In this document: piece by piece, positions 44,897 through 53,889 of the stretch
Layout: each line of letters opens with the position of its first letter
How positions within the stretch are numbered: position 1 is the stretch's first letter
Assembly (NCBI GenBank): GCA_021776375.1
Contig: JAJFGA010000042.1
Span: 1-64,000, forward strand
Length of the DNA stretch: 64,000 nucleotides
DNA from: Hyphococcus sp.
GTDB lineage: Bacteria; Pseudomonadota; Alphaproteobacteria; Caulobacterales; Parvularculaceae
Direction: 5' to 3'
Program-made: the position numbers and the translations under genes
Notes under the pieces: generated by a model
The model's database searches: none
Told to the model about the DNA's origin: nothing
The model's input: the letters and a program-made list of their open reading frames with translations, nothing else

Positions 44897-46675
44897 TTAT
44901 GAAGATCCGCCAGAAGGTTTTTCCGGCCGCATAAAAGGCTGGTGCAGGAGTTCCTTGCCCGCCTCCGGTCCATAATCGCGCTGCGCCAGAAGGCGCTCGC
45001 GGTCGACCTTTCTGAACTGCCCGACATAATCGTCAATCGCGTCTTGATCATGCCCCATGCGCGCCAGCGCCTCGCGCGCCATCAAAACGCTGGATTCAAG
45101 CGTCTCGCGAATAATCACGTCCGGCCCCAGTTGCGCCAACTCGATTTCATGAGCGCGGTCATGGGCGCAGGCAATGATCGTCAGATTCGAAACCGCCGCC
45201 CGCAACGCCTCAACGGCATGATTGACCGATTGCGTATCATCCATGCATAACATCACCGCGCGCGCATCCATCGCCCCCGCCGTCATCAACACGTCAAGCC
45301 TTGAGGCGTCGCCAAAGTAAACTTTAAAACCGAAACGCTGCGCATTGCGAATATGCTCAGGGGCGCGGTCAATCGCGGTGACGCTGACGCCGGAATTGCG
45401 CAACACTTGCGAGACAATTTGCCCGACCCGGCCAAAGCCTGCGACAATCACATGATCGCTGCCGCCTTGCGGGCCTTCCAGGTCTTCGCCGCTATCGGCG
45501 CCGGACCTCGCGATGCGATGCGCCGCCATCACCAAGAGCGGTGTTGACGCCATCGAGACGGTGACAATGGCCGACAGTAATGTTGCCGCGCCATTGGTGA
45601 ACAATAAGGCGTCAACACCGAGGCTGATGACGACAAACGCAAACTCGCCACCTTGCGAAAGCACGGCTGCCGTTTTGAGTGCGTTATTGTGCGTGGATTT
45701 AGACGCCCGCGCCAAGCCATAAAGCAAGGCCCCCTTGATCGTGACTAGCCCCGCCGCGCCGCCAAGAACGATCCACCATGACGACGCAATAACGGCAAGG
45801 TCGAGGCGCATGCCAATAGAGATAAAGAACAGCCCGAGCAACAGACCCCGAAACGGTTCGATGTCGGTTTCGATCTGATGGCGGTAGGATGAATCCGCGA
45901 GCAAGGCGCCAGCGAGAAAAGCGCCGAGCGCCATCGACAATCCGGCCCAGGAAACCGCAAGCGCGGTTAGCGCAACCACGAAAAGCGCCGTTGCCGCAAA
46001 GGCTTCGCGCGAGCCCGAACCGGCGACAATTTGGAACGCGCGATCAAGACCGTATCTGCCGATAACGACCAACGCAATTAAAACCCCAACCGGTTTGGCG
46101 ACCGCCGCCCATTGGATGCCGCCGCCCGCAGCGCCATCAACGCCAATACTGGCAATGAACGGAACGGCCGCCAGAAGCGGAATGACGGCGAGATCCTGAA
46201 ACAACAAGATTGAAAAGGATTGCTTGCCGTAATGAGTATTCAGCTCACCGCGATCTTTTAGAAGTTGCAGCGCAAACGCAGTTGAAGAAAACGCCAGCGA
46301 CAGACCGGCGATCACTGCCGCCGGCGCGGGCATGACGTCGGCGATGATAAACAGCCCCGCGATCAGCGCCCCCGTAACGGCGACTTGCGTCGCGCCGAGG
46401 CCGAAAATCTGCTGGCGCATGGACCACAAACGCGTCAGCGACAGCTCCAGGCCAATGACGAATAAAAACAGCACCACGCCAAGTTCGGCAATGTGGAAGA
46501 CGCCTTCTTGCATGTGCAGAAGATTGAAACCGAACGGCCCGACCGCGACCCCGGCGGCGAGATAGCCGAGGATTGAACCCAGCTTGAAACGATTGAATAT
46601 GGGCACTGCAATCACCGCAGCGCCGAGATAGGTCGCCGCTTGAATGAGAAAATCGCTTTCGCCGCCGGCTGCCAT
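44897..46675 (-). CDS. CPA2-family K+/H+ antiporter (KefB/KefC-like) with C-terminal TrkA-N domain
   Basis: A 592-residue inner-membrane protein. About 12 membrane segments make up residues 1-390, including FVIGLELSLTRLW and the transport-site region ILLFQDLAVIPLLAA. The cytoplasmic RCK/TrkA-N domain begins with HVIVAGFGRVGQIVSQVL (about 405). Kef proteins export potassium in exchange for protons and are gated by glutathione adducts. The gene starts 2 nt after argC, so it may be transcribed with the arginine genes, which is unusual but not functionally informative. Confidence 0.92.
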   Translation of the reverse strand: MAAGGESDFLIQAATYLGAAVIAVPIFNRFKLGSILGYLAAGVAVGPFGFNLLHMQEGVFHIAELGVVLFLFVIGLELSLTRLWSMRQQIFGLGATQVAVTGALIAGLFIIADVMPAPAAVIAGLSLAFSSTAFALQLLKDRGELNTHYGKQSFSILLFQDLAVIPLLAAVPFIASIGVDGAAGGGIQWAAVAKPVGVLIALVVIGRYGLDRAFQIVAGSGSREAFAATALFVVALTALAVSWAGLSMALGAFLAGALLADSSYRHQIETDIEPFRGLLLGLFFISIGMRLDLAVIASSWWIVLGGAAGLVTIKGALLYGLARASKSTHNNALKTAAVLSQGGEFAFVVISLGVDALLFTNGAATLLSAIVTVSMASTPLLVMAAHRIARSGADSGEDLEGPQGGSDHVIVAGFGRVGQIVSQVLRNSGVSVTAIDRAPEHIRNAQRFGFKVYFGDASRLDVLMTAGAMDARAVMLCMDDTQSVNHAVEALRAAVSNLTIIACAHDRAHEIELAQLGPDVIIRETLESSVLMAREALARMGHDQDAIDDYVGQFRKVDRERLLAQRDYGPEAGKELLHQPFMRPEKPSGGSS

Positions 46676-46677
46676 TG

Positions 46678-47628
46678 CTATTGCACGATCCCGGTTAATT
46701 CCTTGAGGCCAAGCGCCAAATTGACATTCTGGATCGCCTGCACCGCTGCGCCTTTAAGAAGATTGTCTTCCACTGCCACAACCACCGCATTCTTGCCGTC
46801 GTCACTGACATCAAAACCGCCGATCATCACGCCAATGCGCCCGGCGCCGTCCTTCAACTCCGGCGGCATATTTCGCAGCGTCACCAAAGGCTCGTTGGAA
46901 TAGTGTTCCTCAAAAATTTCTGCAAGCACGCTCGCCGTAAGAGTTTCTTTGAGCGGAATATGCGCGGTGACAATCAGCCCGCGAAACGCCGGATGTACAT
47001 GCGGCATGAAGCGGATGCGCACGCCAAGGTGATGCGCGGCCTCTCGCTCATGCTTGTGCCCGGTAAGCGCATAAGGCATCAGATTGTCATTAAGGCGTTC
47101 GGGGTCGTTGCGCGGTGATGGTTTAGTCCCGGCTCCGGAATAACCCGAGACGCCAAACACGGCCGGAACGCCGTCAAGGCGGCCAACCAACGGCGCCAGC
47201 GCGAGCTGCATTGCTGTCGCGTAACAGCCGGGATTGGCGATGCGCTTGGCGCGTTCGATTTTTTTGCGGCCAAGCTCCGGCAGGCCATAGACCCAGCCAT
47301 CGTCAAAGCGATAATCCGCTGACAGATCGATAATAATCCGGTGTGGCGCCTCACGCTCTAACGCATCGACATAAGGCTTCGCCGCACCGTCGGGAACTGC
47401 GAGAATAACCACATCAGCACGTCGCCGCGCCGCCTCGTCCGGGCCGAGCGCTTCAAAGATACATTCATCCTGATCCTCCGGCGCGATCTCGGCGACCGCA
47501 CGGCCAGCCCATTCGCGGCTCACCGCATAAGCGAGCATTAACTCCGGATGACCGGCAATCAGGCGGATCAACTCGCGGCCAGTATGGCCGCGGGCGCCGA
47601 TTAACCCGACCAGAAAAGGCTCGCTCAT
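46678..47628 (-). CDS. argC: N-acetyl-gamma-glutamyl-phosphate reductase
   Basis: A 316-residue NADPH-dependent enzyme of arginine synthesis that reduces acetylglutamyl phosphate to the semialdehyde. It has the Rossmann motif GARGHTGRELIRLI (residues 10-23), the catalytic cysteine in ANPGCYATAMQLAL (near residue 133) and the HVHPAFRGLI segment with the catalytic histidine near 210. Its ATG overlaps the stop of the argBA fusion gene by 4 nt. Arrangement argBA-argC matches Maricaulis/Xanthomonas-type arginine genes. Confidence 0.95.
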   Translation of the reverse strand: MSEPFLVGLIGARGHTGRELIRLIAGHPELMLAYAVSREWAGRAVAEIAPEDQDECIFEALGPDEAARRRADVVILAVPDGAAKPYVDALEREAPHRIIIDLSADYRFDDGWVYGLPELGRKKIERAKRIANPGCYATAMQLALAPLVGRLDGVPAVFGVSGYSGAGTKPSPRNDPERLNDNLMPYALTGHKHEREAAHHLGVRIRFMPHVHPAFRGLIVTAHIPLKETLTASVLAEIFEEHYSNEPLVTLRNMPPELKDGAGRIGVMIGGFDVSDDGKNAVVVAVEDNLLKGAAVQAIQNVNLALGLKELTGIVQ

Positions 47629-48950
47629 GACGCCTCGCCTTCAAACGACGCCGGAAGTGCGGCGATGCGTTCAATGATAGGCGCAATTTGCTCAAAATCC
47701 GACGCGCCAACCCAGAAAATTGTCCACGGGCCTTTTCTGACCGACCCATCAGCGGTTTCGTGGTAGACGGCGTTAAACCCGTTGGCGGTCCGGGAACGCC
47801 AGTAGAAGACCGGGTTCTTCTCCGCGAATTGCCGCCAGACCGTGCGCGCAAGCCCTTCGCCGCGCGCGTCGCCAAGAACGGCGAACTTGTCGAGGTAAAT
47901 AACGTCGTCAAGCTTCGTTAAAATCGCCCCGGCGCGATAGCTCTCGGACATATGGACCTCATGGATATCGAGCCCCGCCCACCATCCGTCTTTCAGTTTC
48001 GCACCAAATGCATCTTCGACCAGCGCCTCGGTCTTGGCGCGGTCGAGCGCGTCTTTGGACGCGACCTCATTGATGCGCTCGCCCATCCGCACCAGCGTGC
48101 CCGAGCCGCCATGGGTGAACAATTCGCGCACCAGACCTGACGGCGTAGTGATCGACACCGACGAGGAGAGCGGCGCGTCATCCAGCAAGCGCTTGATCTC
48201 TTCGATCTTCAGTAACATGCCGTCCTTCACCCAGCCCTGGGCAATCAGCTCGTCAAAGTCCGAGGCAAGGTTGATCGAGTGAATGATCTCGCCGGCGCCA
48301 TCGAGCAAACCGCCGACGCTGGAAAGAAAAATGATCTTCATCGGCTGCAGCGCATGCACCAGCGCACGCGTCGCCGTATCGCCATTGACGTTTAACAGCT
48401 GCCCGCCGGGCGCAATGCCGAGGCAGGTGAGGATCGGGATCGCGCCCGATTGCGCCACTGAGCGAATAAGCTCCAGATGAACTTTGGTGGGCTTGCCGAC
48501 AAAGCCGAATTTATCCTTATCAAGGTAGTCCGCTTCAATCGCGCCGGCAGTGAGCGAATGCGCCTCGACGCCTTGGGCACGCACCGCTTCCACCAAAGCT
48601 ATATTGACGCTGGTAAAAACATCGCGCGCCGCATCAAGTGCAGCGGCCGAGGTGACGCGCAGTCCATCGATTTTCGGCGTTGTAACTCCGCGCTGCTTTA
48701 AAGCTTCATCAAGCTGCGGCCCGCCGCCATGCAACACGATCGGGGTCAGCCCGACAGTGTGCAAAAAGGCCAGCGCCGCAGCGGTTTCTTCCAACTGGTC
48801 AGCGAGAATTGCGCCGCCAATTTTGATCACCGCAAAGCGCGTCTGATCGACCTCAGCAAACCGGTTGAGGTAGGAACGAATTTCCTTGCCGTCGCTCATA
48901 TTGGAGAGCAACTGGACAATGGTCTGGCGGATATTGCGGCTGGCGGTCAT
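47625..48950 (-). CDS. Bifunctional N-acetylglutamate synthase/kinase (vertebrate-like NAGS-K)
   Basis: A 441-residue fusion. Residues about 30-280 are an amino acid kinase domain (acetylglutamate kinase: VIKIGGAILADQLE, VLHGGGPQLDEAL, GVEAHSLTAG, NVNGDTATRALVHAL). Residues about 290-440 are a GNAT-like domain of the DUF619/NAT type (YLDKFAVLGDARGEGLARTVW, PVFYWRSRTANGFNAVYHET). Such proteins from Maricaulis maris and Xanthomonas carry out both the first and second steps of arginine synthesis. An insertion-free kinase and complete acetyltransferase suggest both activities here. It heads the argBA-argC pair. Confidence 0.93.
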   Translation of the reverse strand: MTASRNIRQTIVQLLSNMSDGKEIRSYLNRFAEVDQTRFAVIKIGGAILADQLEETAAALAFLHTVGLTPIVLHGGGPQLDEALKQRGVTTPKIDGLRVTSAAALDAARDVFTSVNIALVEAVRAQGVEAHSLTAGAIEADYLDKDKFGFVGKPTKVHLELIRSVAQSGAIPILTCLGIAPGGQLLNVNGDTATRALVHALQPMKIIFLSSVGGLLDGAGEIIHSINLASDFDELIAQGWVKDGMLLKIEEIKRLLDDAPLSSSVSITTPSGLVRELFTHGGSGTLVRMGERINEVASKDALDRAKTEALVEDAFGAKLKDGWWAGLDIHEVHMSESYRAGAILTKLDDVIYLDKFAVLGDARGEGLARTVWRQFAEKNPVFYWRSRTANGFNAVYHETADGSVRKGPWTIFWVGASDFEQIAPIIERIAALPASFEGEAS

Positions 48951-49004
48951 GGGTTCATTTTATACATTTACTGGCGATTGATTCGCGGACGTGAATTGGG
49001 CGGG

Positions 49005-49385
49005 CTAACTCATAGCATCGCGAAACAGCGCCGTATCCGTGTACTGCACAAATTTCACCAGCTTTTGATCTCTAACCGTAAAAACATGGGCGAAGGCGGC
49101 ATCGAGTTGCTTGCCGGTTTTCTTATAGACGCCAGTATAGCGGCCAAGCACCACCACGACACCATCGCCGGACGGACAATAATCTTGCGGATGTGCGGTA
49201 AAATCGTCCCACTCGCCCTGCAGGCGCGCAAACACCCCCGCGCGGATCGCCTCCGGGCCAGTAAATACTCCGCCATAGGGACCGCCCTCAGTTTCGGTCC
49301 AGGTCGTCTCCGGCATAATCGCTGCAAACAAGCGCGGCTTGTCCGTGTAAGCGGCTTTAGCGAGTTCAAGAGCGCTGTTTGGCAT
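49005..49385 (-). CDS. SnoaL/NTF2-like protein
   Basis: A 126-residue cone-shaped-fold protein. The N-terminal helices (NSALELAKAAYTDKPRLFAAIM), GGVFTGPEAIRAGVFARL and C-terminal strands VVVLGRYTGVYKKTGKQLDAAFAHVFTVRDQKLV follow the SnoaL-like nuclear transport factor 2 family pattern (quoted only to show its key parts VVVLGRYTG and FAHVFTV). Members are often small-molecule binding or enzymes of unclear function. It lies 54 nt upstream of the argBA gene on the same strand, downstream of a repeat element. Confidence 0.83.
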   Translation of the reverse strand: MPNSALELAKAAYTDKPRLFAAIMPETTWTETEGGPYGGVFTGPEAIRAGVFARLQGEWDDFTAHPQDYCPSGDGVVVVLGRYTGVYKKTGKQLDAAFAHVFTVRDQKLVKFVQYTDTALFRDAMS

Positions 49386-49414
49386 GGGATTGGTTCCTAA
49401 TGTTGGGCGGACGG

Positions 49415-49560
49415 CTTTTCGCTATCCTTCGCGACGCGATGCTGCGCATCGCTCCTCAGGATGAGGGTTGTATATTTGGCAAATTTGGTCAGCAGAGAAA
49501 AAACCTTCCTCATCCTGAGGAGCGGCCCGGAGGGACGCGTCGCGAAGGATAGCGGAAAAG
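49415..49560. repeat. MITE-like element: two inverted copies of an alphaproteobacterial palindromic repeat
   Basis: The left arm (49415-49466) contains TATCCTTCGCGACGCG, a variable tip and GCTCCTCAGGATGAGG; the right arm (49508-49560) is its near-exact inverse complement with a different tip. The core CCTCATCCTGAGGAGC is a widely dispersed intergenic repeat in alphaproteobacteria (recalled). The 41-nt centre is AT-rich and has no ORF of note. No transposase is near. Confidence 0.65.
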
Positions 49561-49607
49561 CACTGAGCTGTCGGGTGGAGGTTGGGGATGTCATAGCCAA
49601 CATTCAA

Positions 49608-50408
49608 TCAATAAACAGTTTCAGCGAGCGTTGTCATGAGATCGTCGACGCGGCGTTCTATCTCGGTCAGAATTTCGTCGTTATCCTCAGCGTGACAAGC
49701 CTCTTTCATGAGGTTTGTAATAGAGACGAATTGGCCGGTATTCGATTCCGGGCGCGGGCTCCAAATATTCCCGGCCAAGACTATGCCAGGATAGTCAAAA
49801 GAAAAATGATAGCGAACCCCATCTATGCCGATATTAATCATTCGCGCTTTCGATTTCGGATCTACCGGGCGCAGATCGGGGTAACGAGTCCGGAATAGCA
49901 TCTCGCCCCACAGGGTGTATAATTTTGCACCGGCCTCCTCTGAAATTTTGCGTTCGCAGCGCTCTACAGCAACGTCTTCGCGACTAGGGGGCAAATGGTC
50001 CTCCATTTCACGAATGCTGGCGGCATGTTTGCTACCATCTGGATCGTCCATTGGTTTGTAACCGCCGGCCTTCATTATTTCCAAGGCCTCAAATTGATAA
50101 AGCTGAGCGGAGGGCTCCAGATGCAGCAATCCATATTTTTTGTCACTTAGTACGAGACCAACCACATATTCCGGTTGAAAGGAGGGGTACACAACAACAC
50201 GCGCGACTACAGTATCATCAAATGCATCAAACAAGACCCGAACAACATTTTCTTCATAGTCTTTATAAAAATCATAATAAGGACCAGCTGCACGGAGGCC
50301 GACATCTGTGTATACAGAGTCCTCCGGCAAGAGATGCTCGTCATAACGGGGGCGTGCCGTAGCGCTTTGAACGAATAGTAGCGATATCAAAAATACTCTA
50401 AGCACCAC
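49608..50408 (-). CDS. Secreted protein of unknown function
   Basis: A 266-residue protein with a short hydrophobic signal peptide ending TARPRYDEH (cleavage near residue 19) and no membrane segment afterwards. The mature part mixes acidic helices and strands (ENVVRVLFDAFDDTVVARVVVY), with two cysteines (ERCERK and EACHAE). No family recognised. It starts with GTG directly after the argF' stop. Its sequence is more AT-rich, with AGA/ATA/TTA codons, than neighbouring genes, and it lies between argF' and a MITE-like repeat, suggesting a later insertion. Confidence 0.65.
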   Translation of the reverse strand: MVLRVFLISLLFVQSATARPRYDEHLLPEDSVYTDVGLRAAGPYYDFYKDYEENVVRVLFDAFDDTVVARVVVYPSFQPEYVVGLVLSDKKYGLLHLEPSAQLYQFEALEIMKAGGYKPMDDPDGSKHAASIREMEDHLPPSREDVAVERCERKISEEAGAKLYTLWGEMLFRTRYPDLRPVDPKSKARMINIGIDGVRYHFSFDYPGIVLAGNIWSPRPESNTGQFVSITNLMKEACHAEDNDEILTEIERRVDDLMTTLAETVY

Positions 50409-51422
50409 TCACCCCACCAAAGCCTTCATAATCGCCTTCTGCACATGCAGTCTGTTCTCCGCTTCGTCGTAAGCGATGCAGTTCGCGCTATCGAACACCG
50501 CGTCGGTCATTTTCACATTGCGGCGCATGGGCAGGCAGTGGGAGACCAGCGCGTTGTTTGTCATCGCCATTTTTCCTTCATCGACGATGAAATGCTTAAA
50601 GCGGTCGCGGATCGGTTTTTCCGGTTCCCAATTGCCGAAATAGGGCAGCGCGCCCCAGCTTTTGGCGTAGACGACGTCGGCGCCGTCATAGGCTTCGTCA
50701 ATTGAATGAGAAATCGTCAGCGCATGGCCGCTCTCGCCCGCGTCTTTCGTCGCCTGCGAAATGTAGCGCTCATCGAGAATGTAATCTTCGCTCGGACAGA
50801 GCAGCGTCGGCTGCATGCCAAATTTCGCGGCGATCATTAAGGCGGAATTGGCGACCGCCGTATTCAAGGGCTTGGGATGGTAGGTCCAGGTGAGGACGAA
50901 TTTCTTGCCCTGAAGGTCGCCTAATCTCTCCTGCAGCGCCATCACATGAGCCATCTCCTGACAGGGATGGGTGATGGTCTCCATATTGACCACCGGCACG
51001 TCGGCGTATTTCGCGAAGCTTCGCAAAATTTTGTCCTTGCGGTCCTCTTGCCAGTCGGCAAATTTCGGGAAGGCGCGGATGCCGATCATGTCGCAATAGC
51101 GCGACAGGACCTTCGCGGCTTCCTTCACATGCTCCTCCGCCTCGCCGTCCATGACGACGCCGTCCTCAAATTCCAGCGGCCACATGCCGCCGGAGGGCGA
51201 CAGCACCACCGCATGGCCGCCAAGCTGGCGGGCGCCGACATCGAACGATGTCCGGGTCCGCAGCGAATTGTTAAGAAATAACAACGCAACCGTTTTGCCC
51301 CTCAAAGCATCGCTAAAGTCTGCTCCAGGAGGCGCTGATTTCATCGCCCTGGCATCGGTAATCATCGCCTGTAATTCCGGCAGCGACCAATCTGCGGTGT
51401 TCAAAAAATGTCTCATCGCCAT
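50409..51422 (-). CDS. argF': N-acetylornithine carbamoyltransferase
   Basis: A 337-residue transcarbamylase that uses N-acetylornithine rather than ornithine. It matches the Xanthomonas enzyme closely: LNNSLRTRTSF (carbamoyl phosphate site), the WPLEFEDGVVMDG loop, GIRAFPKFADW, METITHPCQE, TWTYHPKPLNTAVANSA and SHCLPMRRNVK near the C-terminus. The lysine of the EGKMAMTNN segment corresponds to the carboxylated lysine of the Xanthomonas enzyme. Plain ornithine carbamoyltransferases lack the WPLEF loop. It lies upstream of the argBA/argC genes with two unrelated genes between. The leader contains alternative hairpins (51459-51509). Confidence 0.9.
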   Translation of the reverse strand: MAMRHFLNTADWSLPELQAMITDARAMKSAPPGADFSDALRGKTVALLFLNNSLRTRTSFDVGARQLGGHAVVLSPSGGMWPLEFEDGVVMDGEAEEHVKEAAKVLSRYCDMIGIRAFPKFADWQEDRKDKILRSFAKYADVPVVNMETITHPCQEMAHVMALQERLGDLQGKKFVLTWTYHPKPLNTAVANSALMIAAKFGMQPTLLCPSEDYILDERYISQATKDAGESGHALTISHSIDEAYDGADVVYAKSWGALPYFGNWEPEKPIRDRFKHFIVDEGKMAMTNNALVSHCLPMRRNVKMTDAVFDSANCIAYDEAENRLHVQKAIMKALVG

Positions 51423-51458
51423 TGGTTAGACGGGCGGCGGTGAAAATCCAAGGAAAAG

Positions 51459-51509
51459 AACACCCTGCGGCGCAGGGCGACACTGGAAAACTTAAGCTCT
51501 CAGGGTGTT
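51459..51509 (-). promoter_or_regulatory. Candidate attenuator-like hairpins in the argF' leader
   Basis: Read leftward, the 5' segment AACACCCTG can pair with CAGGGTGTT (51459-51467 with 51501-51509, 9 bp). The inner hairpin CCCTGC-GCC-GCAGGG (51463-51477) uses the same second strand and is followed by TGTTCTTTT, a weak terminator-like tail. The two foldings are mutually exclusive, as in transcription attenuation. No leader peptide was identified. Confidence 0.4.
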
Positions 51510-51544
51510 GATTCGCGGGTGACAGGGCGAGGCGAAGCAGAATA

Positions 51545-51561
51545 GTTTACAAAAGGTAAAC
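51545..51561. promoter_or_regulatory. Inverted repeat GTTTAC-N5-GTAAAC before the histidine kinase gene
   Basis: GTTTAC (51545-51550) and GTAAAC (51556-51561) flank AAAAG, a perfect 6-bp dyad 34 nt before the histidine kinase start. It could be an operator. The regulator is unknown. Confidence 0.35.
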
Positions 51562-51595
51562 ATGGGGCGCATGGCGTCGGCGCGGGCCGTTTGCT

Positions 51596-53878
51596 ATGGA
51601 TCGCGGTTTATTGGGAAAAGGTTCAGCAGCGCGCTCAATGACGAAAAACCCGAAAGATAATAGCGGCTTGGACTTGGCGGCGCGTATCGACGCGCTCTCG
51701 CCTCGGCGCCTGTCTTATCTCACCGGCGGGTTCATCCTCGTGCTCGCGGTTCTGTTGGTGTTTGAAATCAACGACAAAGCCGCCTCGCGCCGGATCGAAA
51801 CCGAGTTGCGGCTGGAACAGGCCGCCAGCGATAGCGCCGCGGCGATGAATATCGCGCTTATGACCGGCGCACCGGCGCGCGAGGTGCTGACCGGCATGTG
51901 GCCAGGCGGCTATAGCGCGCTCTATCATCTCTCGCCGGCGGGCGATGTCCTGACCACATCGGGCCGCACCGATATTGTGCAAATCCCGGCGCCAGCATTG
52001 CAGACTTTGGAGCTCCACGCCCGCGGCAAGGGGGTGCTTGATCTTGACGGCGGAAAAATCGCGGCGGTGTGGCGACCGCTCGACAATGGTGAAATCCTGC
52101 TGGCGGCGGCGCCGGCGCGCGATATCTATGACCGCTCACAGATCTGGATTGTCTACGCGGTTATTCTGATCGCTCTCAGCGTTGTCATTATCTCGTTGAT
52201 GGCCGCGTTCATCCGTCAGAGCCGGGCGGCGGCGAATGCGGCTTTCGCGCTAACGACGTTGACCGATTTTCAGGCCGCCCTCGCAGGCGGTCGCTGCGCG
52301 CCGTGGTTTTACAAAAAAAATGACCGGATGATTGCGTTCTCACGCGCCTTCCTTGAACCGCTCGGGCTGGGCGCGCGCGACCGCTCCTTCACCTTGCGGG
52401 AAATATCGGCGATTGTTCACCCAGCGGATTTGCGCACCGCGATTGCGGTTCTCTGCGGCGAGCCTTCCGGCGTCAATGAGGGGCTGGTGCGGTTTCGCGA
52501 TCCCGGCGGGCGCTGGCTAAAGACCTATCTGCGCACCGCAACCGACGCAACGCGGTTTGAGCGCGCGGGCGTCGCCTTTGACCTTTCCGGCGCCAAGGCG
52601 ATTTCACCAGGCGCTGCGATTGCCGAGACCCGGCTGCGCGATGCGATTGAAGCGATCCCCGAGGCGTTTGTGTTGTGGGATGCAAACGGGCGTCTGGCGA
52701 TTTGGAACAAACGCTTCGCCTCAACCTTCCGGCTGCCGGCGAAAGTTTTAAAGCCCGGCTTCACCATTGACGAAGTCTCAACCTGCGCGGCGGCCGGCGG
52801 CGATGTCCTCAACCAGCATTTCGGACCGCTCGACAGCGATGAGCCGGAAACGATCGAGGTTGCATTACCGGGCGACAGGTGGGCGCATGTCTCGCGCCGG
52901 CGCACGGCCGAAGGCGGCTGGGTCTGCGTTGCATCTAACGTTACCGACTTAAAACGCCGCGCCAGCGCACAGAAGAAAAAGGAACGCGAGTTACAACAAA
53001 CCGTCGAAGATCTGGAAGCCTCGCGCCGCGACCTGTCCGAGACCATGCTGAAATATCAGTATGAAAAATACCGCGCCGAAGACGCCAACCGGTCAAAGAG
53101 CGAATTCCTCGCCAATATGAGCCACGAGCTTAGAACGCCGCTCAACGCAATTAACGGATTTTCTGAAGTTATGCAGTCGGAACTTTACGGGCCGCTCGGC
53201 GATGCGAAGTACAAGGAGTATATCGGCGACATTCTCGCCAGCGGCAAACATCTGCTTGAGCTTATTGACGACATTCTCGACATGTCGAAAATCGAGGCCG
53301 GGCGTCTCAAGCTGGAGCCAAAGAAAGTCGAGCTTGAAAAACTACTCAATGAGGCGACACGGCTTGTGGCGCCGCGGGCAACGGATGCCGGGGTTACACT
53401 AACGACATCGGTAGGTCACGCGCCGCCCGTCTGGGCGGATGCGCGCGCTGTCAAACAGGTTACGCTTAACCTGTTATCGAACGCCTTGAAATTCACCCCG
53501 CAAGGCGGCGAGGTCACACTCACCGCCGAGGCCGATCTTGACGGCGTCACCATCATCGTCGCCGATTCCGGCGCCGGTATTGAGCGCGTGCGATTGAAAA
53601 AACTTGGCGCGCCGTTTGAGCTGGCGGAAAATCATTTTTCCAAAAGCAATACCGGCTCCGGTCTTGGCCTGGCGTTGTCCAAGTCACTGATGAAAATGCA
53701 AGGCGGCATTCTCGCCATCGCCAGTCAGCCCGGCAAAGGCACCGTCGCCTGCGCCACATTCCCGCGCCGCAAAGACGCAAAAGTCCGCCTGCCGCAATTC
53801 ATCCGCAAGGAAGCCCATCTGCTCACCGGCGATGAAGCCGCCGCGCCAAGCTTTAAAGTTACGCAAGCGGCGGAATAG
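51596..53878 (+). CDS. PAS-domain sensor histidine kinase, PleC-like
   Basis: A 760-residue inner-membrane kinase. Two membrane segments (about 40-60 and 185-205) flank a periplasmic sensor of about 120 residues. A PAS region follows (about 340-460, with AIEAIPEAFVLWDANGRLAIWN), then a coiled coil, then the HisKA motif FLANMSHELRTPLNAINGFSE with the phospho-accepting His near 509. The HATPase domain has NLLSNALKFTP, VADSGAGI and FSKSNTGSGLGLALSKSLM. This C-terminal part is close to Caulobacter PleC, which acts on DivK/PleD in cell-cycle control; equivalence is inference. ATG 51638 is an alternative start. Confidence 0.87.
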   Translation: MDRGLLGKGSAARSMTKNPKDNSGLDLAARIDALSPRRLSYLTGGFILVLAVLLVFEINDKAASRRIETELRLEQAASDSAAAMNIALMTGAPAREVLTGMWPGGYSALYHLSPAGDVLTTSGRTDIVQIPAPALQTLELHARGKGVLDLDGGKIAAVWRPLDNGEILLAAAPARDIYDRSQIWIVYAVILIALSVVIISLMAAFIRQSRAAANAAFALTTLTDFQAALAGGRCAPWFYKKNDRMIAFSRAFLEPLGLGARDRSFTLREISAIVHPADLRTAIAVLCGEPSGVNEGLVRFRDPGGRWLKTYLRTATDATRFERAGVAFDLSGAKAISPGAAIAETRLRDAIEAIPEAFVLWDANGRLAIWNKRFASTFRLPAKVLKPGFTIDEVSTCAAAGGDVLNQHFGPLDSDEPETIEVALPGDRWAHVSRRRTAEGGWVCVASNVTDLKRRASAQKKKERELQQTVEDLEASRRDLSETMLKYQYEKYRAEDANRSKSEFLANMSHELRTPLNAINGFSEVMQSELYGPLGDAKYKEYIGDILASGKHLLELIDDILDMSKIEAGRLKLEPKKVELEKLLNEATRLVAPRATDAGVTLTTSVGHAPPVWADARAVKQVTLNLLSNALKFTPQGGEVTLTAEADLDGVTIIVADSGAGIERVRLKKLGAPFELAENHFSKSNTGSGLGLALSKSLMKMQGGILAIASQPGKGTVACATFPRRKDAKVRLPQFIRKEAHLLTGDEAAAPSFKVTQAAE

Positions 53879-53889
53879 GGACCGGCCCT

